In this document: positions 50,690 through 59,563 of the stretch, piece by piece
How positions within the stretch are numbered: position 1 is the first letter of the stretch
Layout: each line of letters opens with the position of its first letter
Assembly (NCBI GenBank): GCA_021323535.1
Contig: JAJONO010000003.1
Span: 62,001-126,000 of the forward strand
Source of the DNA: Bacteroidota bacterium
Lineage (GTDB): Bacteria; Bacteroidota; Bacteroidia; B-17B0; Aurantibacillaceae
Length of the DNA stretch: 64,000 nt
Direction of reading: 5' to 3'
Translations under genes and position numbers: made by a program
Notes under the pieces: model-generated
Seen by the model: the letters and a program-made list of their open reading frames with translations, nothing else
Databases searched by the model: none
Told to the model about the DNA's origin: nothing

Positions 50690-53167
50690 TTAATTTACAA
50701 CTACTTTATATGTTGCTCTCGCGTTTGGAGTACTTACTGTTAAAGTATAAATGCCTTTTGCAAGCTGGCTCACGTCAATTGATTTTATATTTGTTTCAAA
50801 ATTACCCTTGTAAACAACAGATCCGAGAATGTTAGTCATAACAATTCCGGCTTTCATTAGATCGTCTTTCTGCCCAATCATTTCAAGATTTATTACAGCG
50901 TTAGAAGGGTTAGGATACATTTTCAGAGATTGAAGCATTAAATTTTCTATCATGCCAATGGTTCGGTTATTCTGAATATTACTACGTGACCGTGATGAAA
51001 GAACCATTACGTTTTGTCCCGCAATTGGTTTCATAGTAGCGTTACAGGCGTAACCAAGATCAGCTTCCACGCGCCAGTCGGCCGTAGCCTGGTAAATGTT
51101 GTAGAACGGATCGTTGAGCGTGCTCTGATTTCCTGTTGTTGTTCCTACAAGAGAATAGGATGGGGACACGGTAGGATTTACACAAACCATTAAACTGTAA
51201 GTCTGCACCGGATTAATTCCGCCTTCGATCATGTAGTTGTTGGTCCAGAAGAAAGTTCCTCCCGTATGTGTAAAGTAAACTGTATTATGCCAGTCGCTTT
51301 TCGGCCCGTATGATCCGCATGTATCGCGAATCTGGATTTTATAACGATATGTTGAAATGTTAGGATCTCCGTTAGCCGGTCCAACACTTCTTGTGGTATC
51401 AATAAACATGCTGATGGCATTTTTAGAAACGACACCGATTCGTTTGTAGGTATTGGCAATAACTTCCCTTTCAATGATCATTGAATCAAGCATAGGATAA
51501 TCCTGTTTGTTCCAGTAAATGTGATTGTTCACATTGGCGCTGTCAACGGTCACCATGCAAATTTCAGGCTTAGGAACCCCCGGAACAACAATTACTCCCA
51601 CAGCGGAACTTGAACATCCATTAGTTGTTCCTGTTACAGTATAGGTTGTTGTTACATTCGGAAATGCCGAGATGGTAGAAGTAAGTGCGCCGGTGTTCCA
51701 TGTATAAGTATTGGCTCCGCTTGCGGTTAAAACAACATTGCTTCCGCCGCATGGTGTAACACTTGAAGAGGATACAACGGGCGGAATGGGATTGATAGAA
51801 ATAGTTTTTGAAATGGTGGCGCTTGAACCAAATTGGTTACTGCAGATCATGGTAATGGTTTTTGTTCCGGCTGTGTTGTAAATAACCACAGGGTTTTGCG
51901 CGGTTGAGCTTCCGGGATTTCCACCTGGCATGATCCAACCCCAGGCGTTGGCCATGTTAAATGAATTATCAATGAGTTGAACCGGTTGCCCAACGCAGCC
52001 TACAGGAGGTGTAATAAAACTTGATATAGGAAGTTTTTGAGATTTCATGTAAAAATTATCCACTTTTAGATCCGATCCTATATATGAAAACTGCGCGGGC
52101 CACATGGATGATTCAAAAGAAAACTGTACGGTATCAGGGGCCTGTGACAAGTTGAAAGGAATAACCATTGCCTGGTAGGAAGCAGAAACGCCAAGTTTTT
52201 TATAAAGGTTGCCAATGAACACGCCATTCTTTTTAAAGTTGGCAAAAAAGCGACCGCTGTCTTGTGGCGTGGCAGGAAGATATTTGTAATAGAACACGAG
52301 CGTATCTATCTGGTTGCTGAAAGGTGTTCCTCCAAGAGTTGTGGTTTGTGAAGGAATTCCGGTCATAGCAATACCCGTACGAACAGAGTTGTCGCCAAAG
52401 GAAGGTCCTGCAGTTTGTAATTCAAGTGCGAAGTTACCAGAGAAAAAATCGGTGGTGCGTTGAAAATCTCCGCTAAGCCTCCAGCCTGGAAGTTTATAAT
52501 CTGTTTTGCTTATCCAGTTTTCGAAATTACCGTTAAGTAATGCCGGTTGTGAAGCAACACCTGTAAATGATAAGCTATCCACCTGCATCATGTTTCCGGG
52601 AACAAACCCTGTTTGAAGGAACGCGTTACTCGAAGCGCATGCAATCATGATAGTGTCAGGATTCATTGGAAGAGCCGGTGAAAGAGTTTGATTAAACAGA
52701 GTATATACAGTTTTTGACTGTGTAAATTTATAGATGTAAGATCCGATCTGAACACCGTTCTTTTTGAATCTCAAAAGAACCAAAGCTGAATCGGTACCGT
52801 TGATGGTACTTTTGTAATAAAAACGTAGCCCCGTAGGTTTCTGGCTGTAAGGGATACCTCCTTTAAATACGGCTCCATCAGGATTTCCATTCGCGAAAAA
52901 ACCGAAAACAGTAGCTGTTCCCGCAGTTGCGGTAGTAAGTTTGATAGCATATTGCCCCGCATACGCGTCGGTGGTTTTACTGGTATTGAAGAAAAAGCCA
53001 GGCTGATTGATGGCCTCTTCCTTCTGATCGGTATTGGATGTCTGGTAATTGATCGGATCTTCGAAATTTCCGACCTGCCAGCTTTCAAACCCACCGTTAG
53101 GAACGGATTGCGCTATTGCGAAACAACTAATAAGGGAAGAACATACGAGCGTAAAAATTTTTCTCAT
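50690..53167 (-). CDS. Secreted T9SS cargo protein with carbohydrate-binding-like, PKD and Ig-like domains
   Basis: An 825-residue protein with a signal peptide (cleavage after FAIAQ, about residue 20). Two related modules of about 180 residues (residues 20-200 and 210-380; each begins with a GGFESWQVG/NGNFENWISK pattern) resemble PCMD/carbohydrate-binding folds. A PKD domain follows (about 385-455, with WIMPGGNPGSS), then one Ig-like unit (VTPCGGSNVVLTASGANTYTWNTG), an unassigned region and a final T9SS type A sorting domain (LQSLKMYPNPSNAVINLEM to YKVVVN). No catalytic motif is visible, so it is likely an adhesin or glycan-binding protein. Confidence 0.9.
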   Translation of the reverse strand: MRKIFTLVCSSLISCFAIAQSVPNGGFESWQVGNFEDPINYQTSNTDQKEEAINQPGFFFNTSKTTDAYAGQYAIKLTTATAGTATVFGFFANGNPDGAVFKGGIPYSQKPTGLRFYYKSTINGTDSALVLLRFKKNGVQIGSYIYKFTQSKTVYTLFNQTLSPALPMNPDTIMIACASSNAFLQTGFVPGNMMQVDSLSFTGVASQPALLNGNFENWISKTDYKLPGWRLSGDFQRTTDFFSGNFALELQTAGPSFGDNSVRTGIAMTGIPSQTTTLGGTPFSNQIDTLVFYYKYLPATPQDSGRFFANFKKNGVFIGNLYKKLGVSASYQAMVIPFNLSQAPDTVQFSFESSMWPAQFSYIGSDLKVDNFYMKSQKLPISSFITPPVGCVGQPVQLIDNSFNMANAWGWIMPGGNPGSSTAQNPVVIYNTAGTKTITMICSNQFGSSATISKTISINPIPPVVSSSSVTPCGGSNVVLTASGANTYTWNTGALTSTISAFPNVTTTYTVTGTTNGCSSSAVGVIVVPGVPKPEICMVTVDSANVNNHIYWNKQDYPMLDSMIIEREVIANTYKRIGVVSKNAISMFIDTTRSVGPANGDPNISTYRYKIQIRDTCGSYGPKSDWHNTVYFTHTGGTFFWTNNYMIEGGINPVQTYSLMVCVNPTVSPSYSLVGTTTGNQSTLNDPFYNIYQATADWRVEADLGYACNATMKPIAGQNVMVLSSRSRSNIQNNRTIGMIENLMLQSLKMYPNPSNAVINLEMIGQKDDLMKAGIVMTNILGSVVYKGNFETNIKSIDVSQLAKGIYTLTVSTPNARATYKVVVN

Positions 53168-53317
53168 GCGGTTAATTTTATCTATTAAATGTACTTAAAC
53201 TTATTTAAACTGCAAAGACCGAATTTCAATTCAAACCAACCGAATTGTTAACTATCATCCAATAGTTTTTTAGAGATGGATTAAGAAATAAAATTAAATT
53301 TATGGCTGGCTTTACTT

Positions 53318-56300
53318 ATGAGATCATTTGGAATAACCGTTCTTTTTCTGCTCGCGGCTTTTATCATTCCCGCGCAGAAAGGAAATTATTTTATTCATAA
53401 TTATCTTCCGGCGCAATACAACGCGGCCGATCAGAACCGCTGTGTGATACAGGATCTTTACGGAAGAATATTTGTAGCTAATAACGACGGTATTCTTATT
53501 AACAATGGAACCGATTGGGACAAAGTAACACTTCCGTTTCTATGCCTTTCTCTCGCTAAAGATGAAAGCGAACAGGTGTTTGTTGGCGGTGATGGCGATT
53601 TTGGCCTCGTGAAACAAAACAAGAATGGAAATTATGTTTTTTCGTCACTCAAACATCTTCTTACTGCCAATGAAAAAGAACTGGGCAGATTCTGGAGCAT
53701 TATTGCCCTGAAGGGTCATGTTTATTTTTGCAGCAACGAAAAAATAGTTGATTATAACTACAAAGACATAAAAATTATTAATGCGGGCGAGGAAGGTTTT
53801 CATACGTTTTACAAAGTTGAAAACACGCTTGTTCTCAGGGAAAAGGGAAAGGGATTAAAATATCTCGGTGTAAACAACGAACTCAGCTTTTTTAAAGGTG
53901 GAGAACAGTTTGCCGATAATAGTAACCCGGTTCGTGGTATTATCAGGGGAAAAGATGCCGGGAAATGGTTCATTATTACTCCGGCTAAAGTTTTCGAATT
54001 CAATTTCAATAAACAGGTTCCTGATCTTTCTGAAATAAAAGAAACGGAAGTCGCCATTAAAAACTGGCTCTCCGAAAAAACAGTTTACTGCGCTGCAAAT
54101 ATCGGCTCATCTAATTTCGCGTTTGGTTCTGTTAATGGAGGATTACTGATCACCGACAATGATTTTCGTCCTGTGAAATACATCAATAGTCAGAACGATT
54201 TGCAGGATGATGGTGTGAATTATATTTACAACGACGAGCAAGGGCATGTATGGCTGGCACTTGCTAAAGGGATCAGCTTCATTGAGTTTAACAGCCCTGT
54301 AACGCAATTCACAAAAGCAGATGGAATTAAGGGAACAGTAGAAGGTTGTATCTTTTATGATAACCGTACCAACCATCAGTTGGATGTTGGTATTGAACCT
54401 CCCAATTATGTTCCATATCTGGCCACAGATAAAGGAGTTTTAAAATATAACAGCGCTACTTTAAAGTTTGAAGAAACCAATTTAACTGAAACGTCGTGGT
54501 GCCTGGCACAGGTAGACGGTAAACTTTTAGCGGGAACACGTTCGGGTTTATACATTCTCGAGAATAATGAGTTTAAACTTATTTATGAAACACCCAGCGC
54601 GCTTCACTGTATTTATGTTGCAAGAAATGTTCCGTACGGACTTTTATATTTAGGAACGGAAACAGGATATGCCAAAGGGATCCTTGGTCTGAGATCGCCA
54701 CAGATAACATTCACTCCTCAGAAAGAAAATTTTGAGTTAAACGCGGATATACGTTCCATTACAATGGACCAGGAAAGAAACGTTTACTTTAGTACAACCG
54801 AAACTGGTTTATATATTGAGCCTGCAGCAACAAATACGCTTGTACAGATCAATGAAAAGGATGGTATTTCCACTAAGGAAACTTATCTTTTTAAATATAA
54901 AGATGATATTCTTCTTGCAACTGAAACAGGATTGAAATCGATCAGGAAAAAGAATGGTAGGTTTGTTGCTGAAAATGATCCGGCTTTTGCCGCTTTTAAC
55001 TCTAAATATTCGGTAATAAAAGCTATAACCATTCGTAATGAAATATGGCTCACAAGTAAACCAAAGTATGATGCCAAAGGAAACGAAACGTTTCAGTGCT
55101 TGCATAAAGTGAATGGTGTTTTCGAAACCAAACCGGTTCTTCTTTCCCGTATTAAAGAATCGAATGTAAAATCGTTTTGCTTTAATGATTCGCTGGTTTA
55201 CATTGGTACCAATAACGGTTTGTATTGTTACGATGTTACGCTTAAAAAACCAGGATTCTTTCTGAATACGTTTGTCAATAATTTTAATTGCGGAAGTGAT
55301 TCTTCGAAGTATTTCAATAATGTGAGTCCAAGAACAGAACTGGGTTCAATTATTCTCGATTACAAAAATAATTCCATTGAAATTAAACTGGGAGCTTCCG
55401 ATTACCTCGATAAAAACGAGTTACTCTTTTCATATTATCTCAAGGGGCGCGATAAAGGTTATGGTCCGTATTCTAATAGTAAGGTTATAAAGTTCGATCA
55501 TCTCGGTGAAGGGGATTATGAATTTCACGTACGTTCAAAAAATATTCTTGGAATTGAAGGGCAGGAAATAAAAATTGCGTTCACCATTCTTCCTCCATGG
55601 TACCGCACCATTTGGGCCTATATTTTATACGCTGTTGCAGTTCTTGTGTTAATATATTTCCTTATCAAACTTAATGTACGTCGTCTGCGGGAACAGAATA
55701 TACGCCTCGAAAATATTATTACGGACCGTACGAAGGAGATTAACACACAAAAACTGGAGATCGAACACAAGAACCAGGAAATTACCGATAGTATAAACTA
55801 CGCGAAGGGAATACAGGATTCAATTCTTCCGGGGATCAGTGAGATCAGAAAAGTGTGGAGCAATCTTTTCATTTTCTTCCAACCGAAAGATATAGTGAGT
55901 GGAGATTTCTACTGGTTCAAGCAGATAAACAACGATGAGTTTCTGATTGCCTGCGCAGATTGTACGGGCCACGGCGTTCCCGGAGGCTTTATGAGTATGA
56001 TCTGTTCCGATAAACTGCACGACGCCGCGAGAACAAATAGCGATCCCGACCAGATCTTATTTCACGCGAACAACAGTATTAAGGAAACCTTGCGTCAGCA
56101 AAACGAAGGAAAAAGTAAAGATGGAATGGAGATCTGTCTCCTGAAAATAAATACAAAAACAAGAAAAGTAAAATACGTGGGAGCTAATCGTCCGCTCTGG
56201 ATCCTGAATCACACCACAAAGGAATTATCGGAGATAAAACCTACCAAGGCCAGCGTTGCCAGTTTTACAGAATTTAATTTCAGTTACCAGGTTCACGAAC

Positions 56301-56530
56301 TACAATTAAACGATGGAGATATTTTATACAGTACCAGTGATGGTTATGTTGACCAGTTCGGAGGGCCCGAAGGAAAAAAATACATGAGTAAAAACCTGAA
56401 AAATTTCCTCATCTCAAACTCGCATTTGCCAATGAACGAGCAGGGCGACATTCTTAAAAAGGACATCAACGACTGGATGAAAAAATACGAGCAGGTGGAT
56501 GACCTTTTAGTAATTGGAGTCAGGTTATAA
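53318..56530 (+). CDS. Propeller-sensor SpoIIE-type protein phosphatase
   Basis: A 1070-residue protein built like hybrid two-component sensors: signal peptide (to about 20), a periplasmic beta-propeller of ligand-sensor repeats (about 20-660) and a Y_Y_Y domain (about 680-755). Then come one transmembrane helix (about 762-785, WAYILYAVAVLVLIYFLIKL), a coiled coil and a SpoIIE PP2C domain (about 840-1070). Metal sites are ACADCTGHGVPGG, KDGMEICLLK and STSDGYVDQFGG. It senses an extracellular ligand and controls a phosphatase rather than a kinase. The linker EHKNQEITDSINYAKGIQDSILPG matches that of the protein at 45724. A promoter-like TAAATTTA (53295-53302) lies upstream. Confidence 0.9.
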   Translation: MRSFGITVLFLLAAFIIPAQKGNYFIHNYLPAQYNAADQNRCVIQDLYGRIFVANNDGILINNGTDWDKVTLPFLCLSLAKDESEQVFVGGDGDFGLVKQNKNGNYVFSSLKHLLTANEKELGRFWSIIALKGHVYFCSNEKIVDYNYKDIKIINAGEEGFHTFYKVENTLVLREKGKGLKYLGVNNELSFFKGGEQFADNSNPVRGIIRGKDAGKWFIITPAKVFEFNFNKQVPDLSEIKETEVAIKNWLSEKTVYCAANIGSSNFAFGSVNGGLLITDNDFRPVKYINSQNDLQDDGVNYIYNDEQGHVWLALAKGISFIEFNSPVTQFTKADGIKGTVEGCIFYDNRTNHQLDVGIEPPNYVPYLATDKGVLKYNSATLKFEETNLTETSWCLAQVDGKLLAGTRSGLYILENNEFKLIYETPSALHCIYVARNVPYGLLYLGTETGYAKGILGLRSPQITFTPQKENFELNADIRSITMDQERNVYFSTTETGLYIEPAATNTLVQINEKDGISTKETYLFKYKDDILLATETGLKSIRKKNGRFVAENDPAFAAFNSKYSVIKAITIRNEIWLTSKPKYDAKGNETFQCLHKVNGVFETKPVLLSRIKESNVKSFCFNDSLVYIGTNNGLYCYDVTLKKPGFFLNTFVNNFNCGSDSSKYFNNVSPRTELGSIILDYKNNSIEIKLGASDYLDKNELLFSYYLKGRDKGYGPYSNSKVIKFDHLGEGDYEFHVRSKNILGIEGQEIKIAFTILPPWYRTIWAYILYAVAVLVLIYFLIKLNVRRLREQNIRLENIITDRTKEINTQKLEIEHKNQEITDSINYAKGIQDSILPGISEIRKVWSNLFIFFQPKDIVSGDFYWFKQINNDEFLIACADCTGHGVPGGFMSMICSDKLHDAARTNSDPDQILFHANNSIKETLRQQNEGKSKDGMEICLLKINTKTRKVKYVGANRPLWILNHTTKELSEIKPTKASVASFTEFNFSYQVHELQLNDGDILYSTSDGYVDQFGGPEGKKYMSKNLKNFLISNSHLPMNEQGDILKKDINDWMKKYEQVDDLLVIGVRL

Positions 56531-56589
56531 GTCAAAAGATTTAAGTCAAAATTCAAAAAGGTGGCGGTGAGTTTTTGACTTTTTGACTT
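56529..56589. repeat. Double AAGTCAAAA inverted repeat
   Basis: AAGTCAAAA at 56529-56537 and 56543-56551 faces TTTTGACTT at 56573-56581 and 56581-56589. The first copy overlaps the stop codon of the SpoIIE gene, and the arms could form a long hairpin between two convergent genes. The same 9-mers appear at 18087-18153. Confidence 0.55.
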
Positions 56590-56598
56590 TTGATTTCT

Positions 56599-57456
56599 TT
56601 AATGGTAGTTGTTGAATATCTTCCAGCTCGATTCGTAACAATCCACCAGAAGGTTTTTATCAAGTCCTAGCTCAATTCCGTTTTTATCCGCGAATAATTC
56701 TAAGTCTTCCGTGGCTAAATTTCCGGTAAGATCGTCTTTCGCCATGGGACAACCGCCAAATCCATGAACAGCTACATCAAAATTACGACAGCCGCTTTTA
56801 TAAGCTGCTTCAATTTTTTCGGCGGCAGTGGGACGTGTAGAATGAAGGTGTGCTCCAAATGTTACATCTTTTAATTCGGGAATTAAGGCGCTGAATAATT
56901 GTGTAATGTTTTCGGGAGTTGAACAACCAATGGTATCGGCCAATGGTAAAATATTAATTCCTAAAGCGTGAAGTTTTTTGCACCAGCTAATAGCGAGTTC
57001 AGGACTCCAGGCATCATTGTATGGATTACCAAAGGCCATGGAAATATACACCACTAATTTTTTATTGTGTTTAACGCAAAGGTTCTGAATCTCTTCAACG
57101 CGTGTTAATGATTCGGCAATGGAAGAATTAGTATTTCTCTGCTGAAATGTTTCAGAGATAGAGAAAGGAAATCCTAAATACGAAATTTCGTCAAAAGCGC
57201 ATGCGTCCTGTGCACCACGGGCATTGGCAATAATGGCCAGAAGTTTTGATTTGGTATTGGAAAGATCGAGTTGTTTCAGAACTTCAGCTGTATCCTGCAT
57301 TTGCGGAATAGCTTTGGGAGAAACAAAACTTCCAAAATCAATGGTGTCGAAACCAACTTTTAAAAGCTTGTTAATGTATTCCACTTTCAATTCTGTTGGT
57401 ATCATTTGCTTTATGCCTTGCATGGCATCGCGCGGACATTCGGTTATTTTAATCAT
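56599..57456 (-). CDS. Hydroxymethylglutaryl-CoA lyase
   Basis: A 285-residue TIM-barrel lyase. The N-terminal ITECPRDAMQGIKQMIP corresponds to the VGPRDGLQ active-site strand. LGFPFSISETFQQRNTNSS, YISMAFGNPYNDAW, PLADTIGCSTPENI and GAHLHSTRPTA follow, and the catalytic Cys lies in VHGFGGCPMAKD. It splits HMG-CoA into acetoacetate and acetyl-CoA in leucine breakdown. Two family residues differ slightly (CPRD for GPRD, GCPM for GCPY). Its ATG overlaps the stop of the lipoprotein gene in ATGA, so it is translationally coupled to it. Confidence 0.92.
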   Translation of the reverse strand: MIKITECPRDAMQGIKQMIPTELKVEYINKLLKVGFDTIDFGSFVSPKAIPQMQDTAEVLKQLDLSNTKSKLLAIIANARGAQDACAFDEISYLGFPFSISETFQQRNTNSSIAESLTRVEEIQNLCVKHNKKLVVYISMAFGNPYNDAWSPELAISWCKKLHALGINILPLADTIGCSTPENITQLFSALIPELKDVTFGAHLHSTRPTAAEKIEAAYKSGCRNFDVAVHGFGGCPMAKDDLTGNLATEDLELFADKNGIELGLDKNLLVDCYESSWKIFNNYH

Positions 57457-58079
57457 TGTTGTAATTCTCTGAAATCGGTTTTTATAATGCTGTCTTTGTC
57501 GGTAAGACTTTTTATTTTTTTCGTTGCACTGTCTATCGCAACCTGTAAACGTAATTTGCGGATATAACTGCCACTTTTTTTATCATCAGATCCTACAATA
57601 AAATTGGCCACATACGTTTGCGGAGTTTTTACAAAATAAGGAAACTGATCTTTTGTCCAGGCTTTGTCTTTAAGTTCGGGTGCTACTCTCAGGAGACTGT
57701 CCAGATCTTTGATCATGCGGTACTGTTTGTCTGTTTCATTATAGATAACTTCACGCATATCTTTTTTGTAATACTTATTGAGTTCGTGATACGAATTCAT
57801 GTTGAAGGTTTCAATACTGTCGCCCAATGATTCGCTGATGATGCAACCTGCGGCAAAAACATTAACGATGTTGTATTTTTTTGCAACGATATCTTCAGCG
57901 TTGATGTATAGTGGGGGAGGAGGTAAGCCGGCCTGAAGAATAGTAAAAGATCTAACAGAACGAGTGGAATCGCTTTTAATGGTAAGTGTTCCTGAAGGAT
58001 TGGTAATGGTAACGTTGTCGCAGCTAAAAAGTGCGACCATTGATAAAAAACAGCAACTATTTTTTACGAAGGATGGCAT
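57453..58079 (-). CDS. Hypothetical lipoprotein between pyrD and HMG-CoA lyase
   Basis: A 208-residue protein with a lipobox ending VALFSC (Cys20). Its mature part has no motif I recognise ([75 protein letters not shown]). It overlaps pyrD by 23 bases at its start and the lyase by four at its end, so translation is coupled in an unusual pyrD-lipoprotein-lyase operon. A cofactor or import role would be speculation. Confidence 0.72.
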   Translation of the reverse strand: MPSFVKNSCCFLSMVALFSCDNVTITNPSGTLTIKSDSTRSVRSFTILQAGLPPPPLYINAEDIVAKKYNIVNVFAAGCIISESLGDSIETFNMNSYHELNKYYKKDMREVIYNETDKQYRMIKDLDSLLRVAPELKDKAWTKDQFPYFVKTPQTYVANFIVGSDDKKSGSYIRKLRLQVAIDSATKKIKSLTDKDSIIKTDFRELQQ

Positions 58080-59091
58080 TATTTATTTCCTTAATGAGCT
58101 TAGGCCCTTTATAAATAAATCCGGTATAGAGCTGAATAAGATCGGCCCCGGCTTCCAGTTTTTCAAGAGCGTCTTCCGCGGTATGAATTCCTCCAACGCC
58201 AATCACGGGAAAAGCATTTCCCGATTTCTGCTTTAGGTAACGGATCACTTCTGTACTTCGTTTTGTAAGAGGTTTTCCGCTTAAGCCACCCATTCCTATT
58301 TTCTCCAGTTCAGCTTTAGAAAAAGTAAGCCCTTCTCTCGATATGGTTGTATTTGTCGCAATCACACCTTCAATTTTTGTGGCTCTTACGATATCAATGA
58401 TATCGTCGAGTTGACTATCGGTCAAATCAGGTGCAATTTTCAGGAGAATAGGTTTAGGATTTGGTTTGGTTTTATTGAGATCTTTTAAAGTGTTCAGTAA
58501 TTTGGTAAGAGGTTCTTTTTCCTGGAGGTCGCGAAGGTTTGGCGTATTTGGTGATGAAACATTCACCACAAAATAATCCACCACCTCATGCAGAGCGTTA
58601 AAACACTGGATGTAATCGTCGGTAGCATTTTCATTGGGGGTCACTTTGTTTTTTCCGATGTTACCTCCAATGAGAACAGAACGATCTTTTCTGTTCTTAA
58701 GCTTTTCAGCTGCGGCAAAGGCCCCATGATTATTAAAGCCCATGCGGTTAATAATGGCTTCGTCCTGTATCAGGCGAAATAACCGTGGTTTATCGTTTCC
58801 GGGTTGAGCCTTTGGAGTAACCGTACCAATTTCAATAAATCCGAAACCCAGGTTTCCGAGCTCGTTAAAAGCTATGGCGTCTTTATCGAGGCCTGCAGCC
58901 AGCCCAACGGGGTTTTTAAATTCCAGCCCAAAAAGTTTACGTTTAAGAGCGGGGTCGTTTGAGCCGTAAAGACCTCTGCTGATTGCACCGAATCCGGGAA
59001 TGAACCTGGAGGTTTTCAGGAGCGAAAATGTTAAATGGTGGGCTTTTTCGGGGTCTAAACTAAAGAGAAATGGTTTTAAAAGCGAATACAT
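58057..59091 (-). CDS. pyrD: Dihydroorotate dehydrogenase (quinone), class 2
   Basis: The ATG at 59091 gives 344 residues starting [19 protein letters not shown], the membrane-associating helix usual for class 2 enzymes; the 28-residue upstream extension from 59175 is rejected. The core has [63 protein letters not shown] (catalytic Ser), [28 protein letters not shown] and [27 protein letters not shown]. It oxidises dihydroorotate to orotate, passing electrons to the quinone pool. It starts the three-gene operon. Confidence 0.95.
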   Translation of the reverse strand: MYSLLKPFLFSLDPEKAHHLTFSLLKTSRFIPGFGAISRGLYGSNDPALKRKLFGLEFKNPVGLAAGLDKDAIAFNELGNLGFGFIEIGTVTPKAQPGNDKPRLFRLIQDEAIINRMGFNNHGAFAAAEKLKNRKDRSVLIGGNIGKNKVTPNENATDDYIQCFNALHEVVDYFVVNVSSPNTPNLRDLQEKEPLTKLLNTLKDLNKTKPNPKPILLKIAPDLTDSQLDDIIDIVRATKIEGVIATNTTISREGLTFSKAELEKIGMGGLSGKPLTKRSTEVIRYLKQKSGNAFPVIGVGGIHTAEDALEKLEAGADLIQLYTGFIYKGPKLIKEINNAILRKK

Positions 59092-59178
59092 ATCAAGGTT
59101 TAAATTTACTCTAAATTGCCTTGTAGAAGAGGGGTACAGGTTCAAAATGTTGAAAAAAGGCGAGGATTTTTTCATTTT

Positions 59179-59211
59179 TTTGTATTTGTGTGGAAAAAAG
59201 TCATATTTTTG
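59179..59211 (+). promoter_or_regulatory. Strong promoter of the small lipoprotein gene
   Basis: TTTG (59179-59182), a 21-nt spacer and TATTTTTG (59204-59211) are an exact Bacteroidota promoter. The predicted leader is about 29 nt and A-rich (ending in CACAACAA before the ATG), as expected for a highly expressed gene. Confidence 0.75.
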
Positions 59212-59245
59212 CGCCTAAATTTTAAACCAAATAAAAACACAACAA

Positions 59246-59515
59246 ATGAAAAAAGTATTATCAATCGTTGCTATCGCTGCTTTAACTGCAGGTTTCGTAG
59301 CTTGTGGTCCTTCTAAAGAAGAAATTGAAAAACGCGAAAAAGAAAAAGCTGATTCAATTGCTGCTGTAGAAAAAGCAAAACAAGATTCTATCGCTCAAGC
59401 TGAAGCTGATGCTGCTAAAGCTGCTGCTGAAGCTGAAGCACGTTCTAAATTCGTTGCTGATTCAACTCACCAGGCTGATTCATTAGCAAAAGTAAAGCCA
59501 GTTAAAAAACACTAA
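59246..59515 (+). CDS. Small Ala/Glu/Lys-rich lipoprotein
   Basis: An 89-residue protein with signal peptide and lipobox GFVAC (Cys20), so an 18-kDa-class short lipoprotein is expected at a membrane. The mature 70 residues are a highly charged helix (KEEIEKREKEKADSIAAVEKA, EADAAKAAAEAEARSKF) and probably form a coiled coil, much like Lpp-type or cell-wall-linker lipoproteins. A perfect promoter, a tidy leader and a strong terminator suggest high expression. It may be the Braun-lipoprotein-like abundant envelope protein of this organism, but the family is not recognised. Confidence 0.8.
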   Translation: MKKVLSIVAIAALTAGFVACGPSKEEIEKREKEKADSIAAVEKAKQDSIAQAEADAAKAAAEAEARSKFVADSTHQADSLAKVKPVKKH

Positions 59516-59537
59516 TCTTAACGATTAAACATTAAAA

Positions 59538-59563
59538 AACCCGACGTTTGGTCGGGTTTTTTT
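59538..59563. terminator. Bidirectional terminator between the small lipoprotein and DUF2779 genes
   Basis: AACCCGAC (59538-59545) pairs with GTCGGGTT (59551-59558) around a GTTTG loop. T-runs follow on the plus strand (59557-59563) and, as a run of A in the plus sequence, on the minus strand. It ends inside the stop codon of the DUF2779 gene. Confidence 0.88.

Noticed and set aside
59092-59175. 28-residue N-terminal extension of pyrD
   Set aside because: Class 2 enzymes begin with the MYSLL helix; the extension lacks similarity.
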